Assembly: GCF_015223355.1 (NCBI RefSeq)
Contig: NZ_JADFFK010000008.1
Coordinates: 186,001-250,000 of the forward strand
DNA: 64,000 bases
Direction of reading: 5' to 3'
From: Salipiger mangrovisoli
GTDB lineage: Bacteria; Pseudomonadota; Alphaproteobacteria; Rhodobacterales; Rhodobacteraceae
Shown one piece after another: positions 59,961 to 64,000 of the stretch (its first letter is position 1; each line of letters starts with the position of its first letter). A program made the position numbers and the translations under genes. A model generated the notes under the pieces. The model saw nothing but the letters and a program-made list of their open reading frames with translations, was not told the DNA's origin and did not search any database.

Positions 59961-60118
59961 GGCTTGCATCCTTCTGCTGCTGGGCGCCACTTGGGCCAGG
60001 GGGCTTTCCGGTGAGGATGCGGCAGAGAGATTAATCTAGCGTGACAGGCCGTGTGCCAAGTGCCTGAAGACGCGCCTGAACACCTGAGGAACTGCGGCAA
60101 TTTTTCCGCCACGATGTT

Positions 60119-60147
60119 CTTGAACCGTTCGGTGCCTGCGCCCATCT
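60119..60147 (+). promoter_or_regulatory. RpoH (sigma32) heat-shock promoter of clpB
   Basis: CTTGAA (60119-60124), 16 bases, then CCCATCT (60141-60147). Both halves match the sigma32 consensus CTTGAA / CCCCAT-n-T closely. It lies 82 bases before the clpB ATG, which fits clpB being a classical heat-shock gene. Confidence 0.72.
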
Positions 60148-60229
60148 CTTCTCAGAGGCCCGTGACCGTCCCCGTGCTGCCTGGCAGGCGGGGCATATCC
60201 AGACGGGCGCTTGTGGAAGGAGAGACAGC

Positions 60230-62845
60230 ATGAACTTGGAGAAGTTCACGGAACGCGCGCGCGGGTTCATTCAGGCCGCGCAGACGATCGCCATGCGGGA
60301 AGGCCATCAGCGGCTGGTTCCCGAGCATCTGCTGAAGGCCCTGATGGACGATGACCAGGGTCTGGCCAGCAACCTGATCACCCGCGCTGGCGGAGCGCCG
60401 CAGCGGGTGGTGGAAACCCTCGATCAGAAACTTGCCAAGCAGCCGAAGGTCTCGGGCGACGCCGGTCAGGTGTATCTCGATGCGGCCACCGGGCGGGTGC
60501 TCGACGAGGCCGAGAAAATCGCGAAGAAGGCGGGCGACAGCTTTGTTCCCGTCGAGCGCATGCTCATGGCCCTCGCCATCGAGCGCAGCGGCGCCAAGGA
60601 GGCGCTGGAGGCCGGGGCGATCACCCCGCAGAAACTGAACGAGGCGATCAACGACATCCGCAAGGGCCGTACCGCCGACAGCGCCAATGCCGAAGAGGGC
60701 TACGACGCTCTCAAGAAGTACGCGCGCGATCTGACCGAGGCCGCCGAGCAGGGCAAGATTGACCCGATCATCGGTCGTGACGACGAGATCCGCCGCTCGA
60801 TGCAGGTGCTCTCGCGCCGCACCAAGAACAACCCGGTGCTGATCGGTGAGCCCGGCGTGGGTAAAACCGCGATTGCCGAAGGTCTTGCGCTGCGCATCGT
60901 CAATGGCGACGTGCCTGAAAGCCTGCGCAACAAGCGGCTGATGGCGCTCGACATGGGCGCGCTCATTGCCGGGGCGAAGTACCGCGGCGAATTCGAGGAG
61001 CGGCTGAAGTCCATTCTGAAGGAGGTTGAGAGCGCCGCGGGCGAGATCATCCTTTTCATCGACGAGATGCACACGCTTGTCGGCGCGGGCAAGGCGGACG
61101 GGGCGATGGACGCCTCGAACCTGCTGAAACCGGCACTGGCGCGCGGCGAATTGCACTGCGTCGGCGCGACCACGCTCGACGAGTACCGCAAGCACGTCGA
61201 GAAGGACGCGGCGCTGGCCCGGCGTTTCCAGCCGGTGATGGTGCAGGAGCCGACGGTCGAGGACACGATCTCGATCCTGCGCGGCATCAAGGAAAAGTAC
61301 GAGCTGCACCACGGCGTGCGGATCTCGGACTCTGCCCTCGTGGCCGCGGCGACGCTCTCGCACCGCTACATCACCGACCGCTTCCTGCCGGACAAGGCGA
61401 TCGACCTCATGGACGAGGCCGCCAGCCGCCTGCGCATGGAAGTGGACAGCAAGCCCGAGGAACTCGACCAGATCGACCGCAACATCCTGCAGATGCAGAT
61501 CGAGGTCGAGGCGCTGAAGCTCGAGGATGATGCTGCGTCCAAGGATCGTCTCGAGAAGCTCGAGAAGGAACTGGCCGAACAGGAAGAGCGCTCGGCCGAG
61601 ATGACCGCCAAGTGGCAGGCCGAGCGCGACAAGCTGGCCTCGGCGCGGGACGTCAAGGAACAGCTCGACCGGCTGCGCGCCGACCTGGAGATCGCCAAGC
61701 GCGAAGGCAACTTCGCCAAGGCCGGCGAGCTTCAGTACGGCAAGATCCCCGAGCTCGAGAAACAGCTCGAGCAGGCCGAGAGCGGCGAGGGTGACGTGAT
61801 GGTCGAAGAGGCCGTGCGTCCCGAGCAGATCGCCGAGGTGGTCGAACGCTGGACCGGCATCCCCACGAGCAAGATGCTCGAGGGCGAGCGCGAGAAGCTG
61901 CTGCGGATGGAAGATGGGCTGCACAAGCGGGTCATCGGCCAGAACCAGGCGGTGCGTGCCGTGGCGAACGCGGTGCGCCGGGCACGGGCCGGGCTCAATG
62001 ACGAGAACCGTCCGCTGGGCTCGTTCCTGTTCCTTGGTCCGACCGGGGTCGGCAAGACCGAGCTCACGAAGGCCGTGGCCGAGTTCCTCTTCGACGACGA
62101 CAACGCGATGGTGCGCATCGACATGTCGGAGTTCATGGAGAAGCACTCCGTCGCCCGTCTGATCGGCGCGCCTCCGGGCTATGTCGGCTATGACGAGGGC
62201 GGCGTGCTGACCGAGGCCGTGCGGCGGCGCCCCTACCAGGTGGTGCTGTTCGACGAGGTCGAGAAGGCGCACCCGGACGTGTTCAACGTGCTCTTGCAGG
62301 TGCTCGACGACGGCGTGCTGACCGATGGTCAGGGCCGGACCGTGGACTTCAAGCAGACGCTGATCGTGCTGACATCGAACCTCGGCTCGCAGGCGCTCAG
62401 CCAGCTTCCCGAGGGGGCCGACAGCGCGGCTGCCAAGCGCGACGTGATGGATGCGGTTCGGGCGCACTTCCGCCCCGAGTTCCTCAACCGACTCGACGAG
62501 ACGATCATCTTCGATCGGCTCAAGCGCGACGACATGGACGGGATCGTCGAGATCCAGCTCGCCCGGCTGCTCAAGCGTCTGGCGAACCGCAAGGTCACGC
62601 TCACGCTCGACGCGGATGGCAAGAAGTGGCTTGCCGAGGAAGGCTACGATCCGGTCTTCGGGGCGCGTCCGCTCAAGCGGGTGATCCAGCGCGCGCTGCA
62701 GGACCCGCTGGCCGAGATGATCCTCGGCGGTGACATCCACGACGGCGACACGGTGCCGGTGAGTGCCGGGGCCGACGGGCTGATCATCGGCGACCGGATC
62801 GGGGCCAGCAACCGGCCGCGCCCGGACGACGCCGTGGCTCACTGA
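60230..62845 (+). CDS. clpB: ATP-dependent chaperone ClpB
   Basis: 871 residues. N-domain [20 protein letters not shown], first AAA with [19 protein letters not shown], a middle coiled-coil (residues about 405-530, [20 protein letters not shown]), second AAA with [19 protein letters not shown], and no ClpP-binding IGF loop. It resolubilises aggregates with DnaK after heat stress. GGAAGGAGAGACAGC precedes ATG 60230. Confidence 0.98.
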   Translation: MNLEKFTERARGFIQAAQTIAMREGHQRLVPEHLLKALMDDDQGLASNLITRAGGAPQRVVETLDQKLAKQPKVSGDAGQVYLDAATGRVLDEAEKIAKKAGDSFVPVERMLMALAIERSGAKEALEAGAITPQKLNEAINDIRKGRTADSANAEEGYDALKKYARDLTEAAEQGKIDPIIGRDDEIRRSMQVLSRRTKNNPVLIGEPGVGKTAIAEGLALRIVNGDVPESLRNKRLMALDMGALIAGAKYRGEFEERLKSILKEVESAAGEIILFIDEMHTLVGAGKADGAMDASNLLKPALARGELHCVGATTLDEYRKHVEKDAALARRFQPVMVQEPTVEDTISILRGIKEKYELHHGVRISDSALVAAATLSHRYITDRFLPDKAIDLMDEAASRLRMEVDSKPEELDQIDRNILQMQIEVEALKLEDDAASKDRLEKLEKELAEQEERSAEMTAKWQAERDKLASARDVKEQLDRLRADLEIAKREGNFAKAGELQYGKIPELEKQLEQAESGEGDVMVEEAVRPEQIAEVVERWTGIPTSKMLEGEREKLLRMEDGLHKRVIGQNQAVRAVANAVRRARAGLNDENRPLGSFLFLGPTGVGKTELTKAVAEFLFDDDNAMVRIDMSEFMEKHSVARLIGAPPGYVGYDEGGVLTEAVRRRPYQVVLFDEVEKAHPDVFNVLLQVLDDGVLTDGQGRTVDFKQTLIVLTSNLGSQALSQLPEGADSAAAKRDVMDAVRAHFRPEFLNRLDETIIFDRLKRDDMDGIVEIQLARLLKRLANRKVTLTLDADGKKWLAEEGYDPVFGARPLKRVIQRALQDPLAEMILGGDIHDGDTVPVSAGADGLIIGDRIGASNRPRPDDAVAH

Positions 62846-62865
62846 GACACGGTCATGAGTGGTTC

Positions 62866-62894
62866 AAAGGCCCGCCGGTTCGGCGGGCCTTTTT
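62866..62894 (+). terminator. Terminator of clpB
   Basis: GGCCCGCCG (62869-62877) pairs with CGGCGGGCC (62881-62889), extended by A/T pairs and followed by TTTTT. Confidence 0.9.
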
Positions 62895-63013
62895 CGTGGT
62901 AGGGGAGAAGGGGATACCCATAAGAGAGGGGGCGCGGCGCTGGCTGCCGCGCCCCCTCGCTGACGCCGCGGGCGCCGGCTGGGGATGAAGAGGTGCCGGC
63001 ACCGCAAGGAGGG

Positions 63014-63496
63014 TTACTGCGGCATCAGCACCCCGTCGATCACGTGGATCACACCGTTGGAGGCTTCGATATCGGGCTGGGTCACGTTGACCCCGCCGAC
63101 GGTCACCCCGCCCTCGGTCATGATCTCGAGGCTGCCGCCCTGCACCGTCTCTGCCATCATGCCGTTGGTCAGGTCGGTGGACATGACCTTGCCCGGCACC
63201 ACGTGGTAGGTCAGCAGCGCGGTCAGCTGGTCCTTGTTCTCGGGCATCAGCAGCGTGTCGACCGTGCCCTCGGGAAGCGCGGCAAAGGCCTCGTCCGTGG
63301 GCGCGAAGACGGTGAACGGCCCCTCGCCGCTCAGGGTCCCGACCAGTCCCGCGGCCTCGGCCGCCGCGAGCAGGGTGGAAAAGCTCCCGGCGTCCTGTGC
63401 GGTTTGCACGATGGTCTTGCCCATGTGTGTGTCGGCAATGGCGGGCGCTGCGGCCAGCAGCGCGGCGGTCAGGGTCAGGGATGTCATGCGGATCAT
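63014..63496 (-). CDS. Fasciclin (FAS1) domain exported protein
   Basis: 160 residues. Signal peptide [20 protein letters not shown] with ADT; one FAS1 domain: [56 protein letters not shown] and [14 protein letters not shown], the H1/H2 boxes. Such proteins mediate adhesion or matrix contact. GGAGGAGTTGCCG precedes ATG 63496. Confidence 0.95.
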   Translation of the reverse strand: MIRMTSLTLTAALLAAAPAIADTHMGKTIVQTAQDAGSFSTLLAAAEAAGLVGTLSGEGPFTVFAPTDEAFAALPEGTVDTLLMPENKDQLTALLTYHVVPGKVMSTDLTNGMMAETVQGGSLEIMTEGGVTVGGVNVTQPDIEASNGVIHVIDGVLMPQ

Positions 63497-63787
63497 CGGC
63501 AACTCCTCCGGTTGGCGTGAATGTACCGGGGATACGCTGCGGGTCGTCGCATGGATCACTCTCGGCCCTGCGATCGATCATTTCCGATGCCCGCAAGCGG
63601 GTCGGTGCGCCGCCGTATTTGGCGGCAATCCTCCTGCCGGAGCGGGCACTTTCAGGATATTGCGCTAACACTTTTCCATCAGCACAAAATAAGGGCATTC
63701 CCGCCTTGCTGTCGCGGCGGGGCGTAGTAACCATGCCCCCGAACCCGCTTCGACAACCGAAGCCTGACAAAGAATTTCGAGGGAAAT
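63497..63787. other. Divergent intergenic region
   Basis: 291 bases between the fasciclin gene and the glutamate-synthase-family gene. No gene, clear promoter box or repeat was recognised; the last third is more AT-rich and probably holds the plus-strand promoter. Confidence 0.4.
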
Positions 63788-64000
63788 ATGGGCGCGGCAA
63801 TGTATCTCCTGCAGATCCTGGCACTGGTCTTCCTGGTGGCCATCGGCTTTGCAGTGCTGGCAGTGGTCCTCTTGTACCTGATCGACACCACGCAGACCGG
63901 CGACGCGATCCGCCGCAACTATCCGGTGATCGGCCGCTTCCGTGGCTGGTTCACCAAGCTCGGCGAGTTTTTCCGGCAGTATTTCTTCGCCATGGACCGC
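63788..64000 (+). CDS. FMN-binding glutamate synthase family protein (5' part only)
   Basis: Only the first 71 codons are in the window. An N-terminal membrane helix (MYLLQILALVFLVAIGFAVL) is followed by YPVIGRFRGWFTKLGEFFRQ and YFFAMDR, a segment typical of the stand-alone GltB2-like FMN-binding glutamate-synthase proteins just before their catalytic barrel. ATG 63788 has GAGGGAAAT upstream. The identification rests on this short stretch. Confidence 0.72.
   Translation, partial: MGAAMYLLQILALVFLVAIGFAVLAVVLLYLIDTTQTGDAIRRNYPVIGRFRGWFTKLGEFFRQYFFAMDR

Noticed and set aside
60152-62842. An almost full-length open frame antisense to clpB
   Set aside because: Same GC-rich codon mirror effect; composition is His/Leu/Arg/Val-rich and the plus-strand clpB is unmistakable.

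Overview
The window looks like a stretch of chromosome from a marine-type alphaproteobacterium of the Rhodobacteraceae (Roseobacter group). The signs are high GC with strong GC3, an ATP synthase split into atpIBEXF and atpHAGDC with a photosynthetic-type b' subunit, the division-site ATPase MipZ, the order ffh / chorismate mutase / rpsP / rimM / trmD / rplS / rpmE, an smc that begins with TTG, and a DUF2125 protein. The assignment is inference from gene content and was not tested by a search. No rRNA, tRNA, CRISPR array, transposase or phage gene was recognised. Almost all the DNA is ordinary chromosomal core.

Layout. 0-3 kb: a SulP transporter (cut by the window edge) and a DUF442-phosphatase/sulfide:quinone-reductase-like fusion, each behind an ATTC-N8-GAAT operator of the SqrR/BigR persulfide-sensor type. 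3-11 kb (minus strand): ribosome and secretion genes rpmE, rplS, trmD, rimM, rpsP, chorismate mutase, a run of stop/start-coupled small genes and GNAT acetyltransferases, and ffh; a MipA-like outer-membrane protein and a small membrane protein sit among them. 11-14 kb: a small exported protein, a LysR regulator coupled to a DMT exporter, and an ArsR regulator. 14-18 kb: the F0 part of ATP synthase, then mipZ. 18-25 kb: HdeD-like protein, lipoprotein, GNAT, smc, and a lone family-5 solute-binding protein. 25-29 kb: panBC, an M20 deacylase, DUF2125, ChaC. 29-33 kb: a two-gene MotA/MotB-like (ExbB/OmpA) ion-motor pair whose B subunit has a very long predicted coiled coil. 33-37 kb: clpA, gloB, a methyltransferase. 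37-42.5 kb: the F1 operon atpHAGDC. 42.5-46 kb: small enzymes, an H-type lectin, DUF1127, prs. 46-50 kb: plsY, a dihydroorotase-like gene lacking its metal ligands, a tail-anchored protein and pyrB, then rsmD. 50-55 kb: FAD reductase, peroxiredoxin, phhB, DUF482, GDPD, RidA. 55-58 kb: a type I secretion ABC/HlyD pair. 58-60 kb: mlaA-mlaC. 60-63.5 kb: clpB behind a likely RpoH promoter, and a fasciclin protein. The window ends inside a glutamate-synthase-family gene.

The observations I rate most worth following are (i) the paired persulfide-type operators, (ii) the MotA/MotB-like motor with a coiled coil that appears too long to stand upright in the periplasm, (iii) a dispersed intergenic element with core GGGATACTT-N3-CCTAGAAGAAG, usually 33-47 nt past stop codons in the gene's own orientation and found head-to-head at convergent junctions, and (iv) the catalytically dead dihydroorotase homologue next to pyrB.
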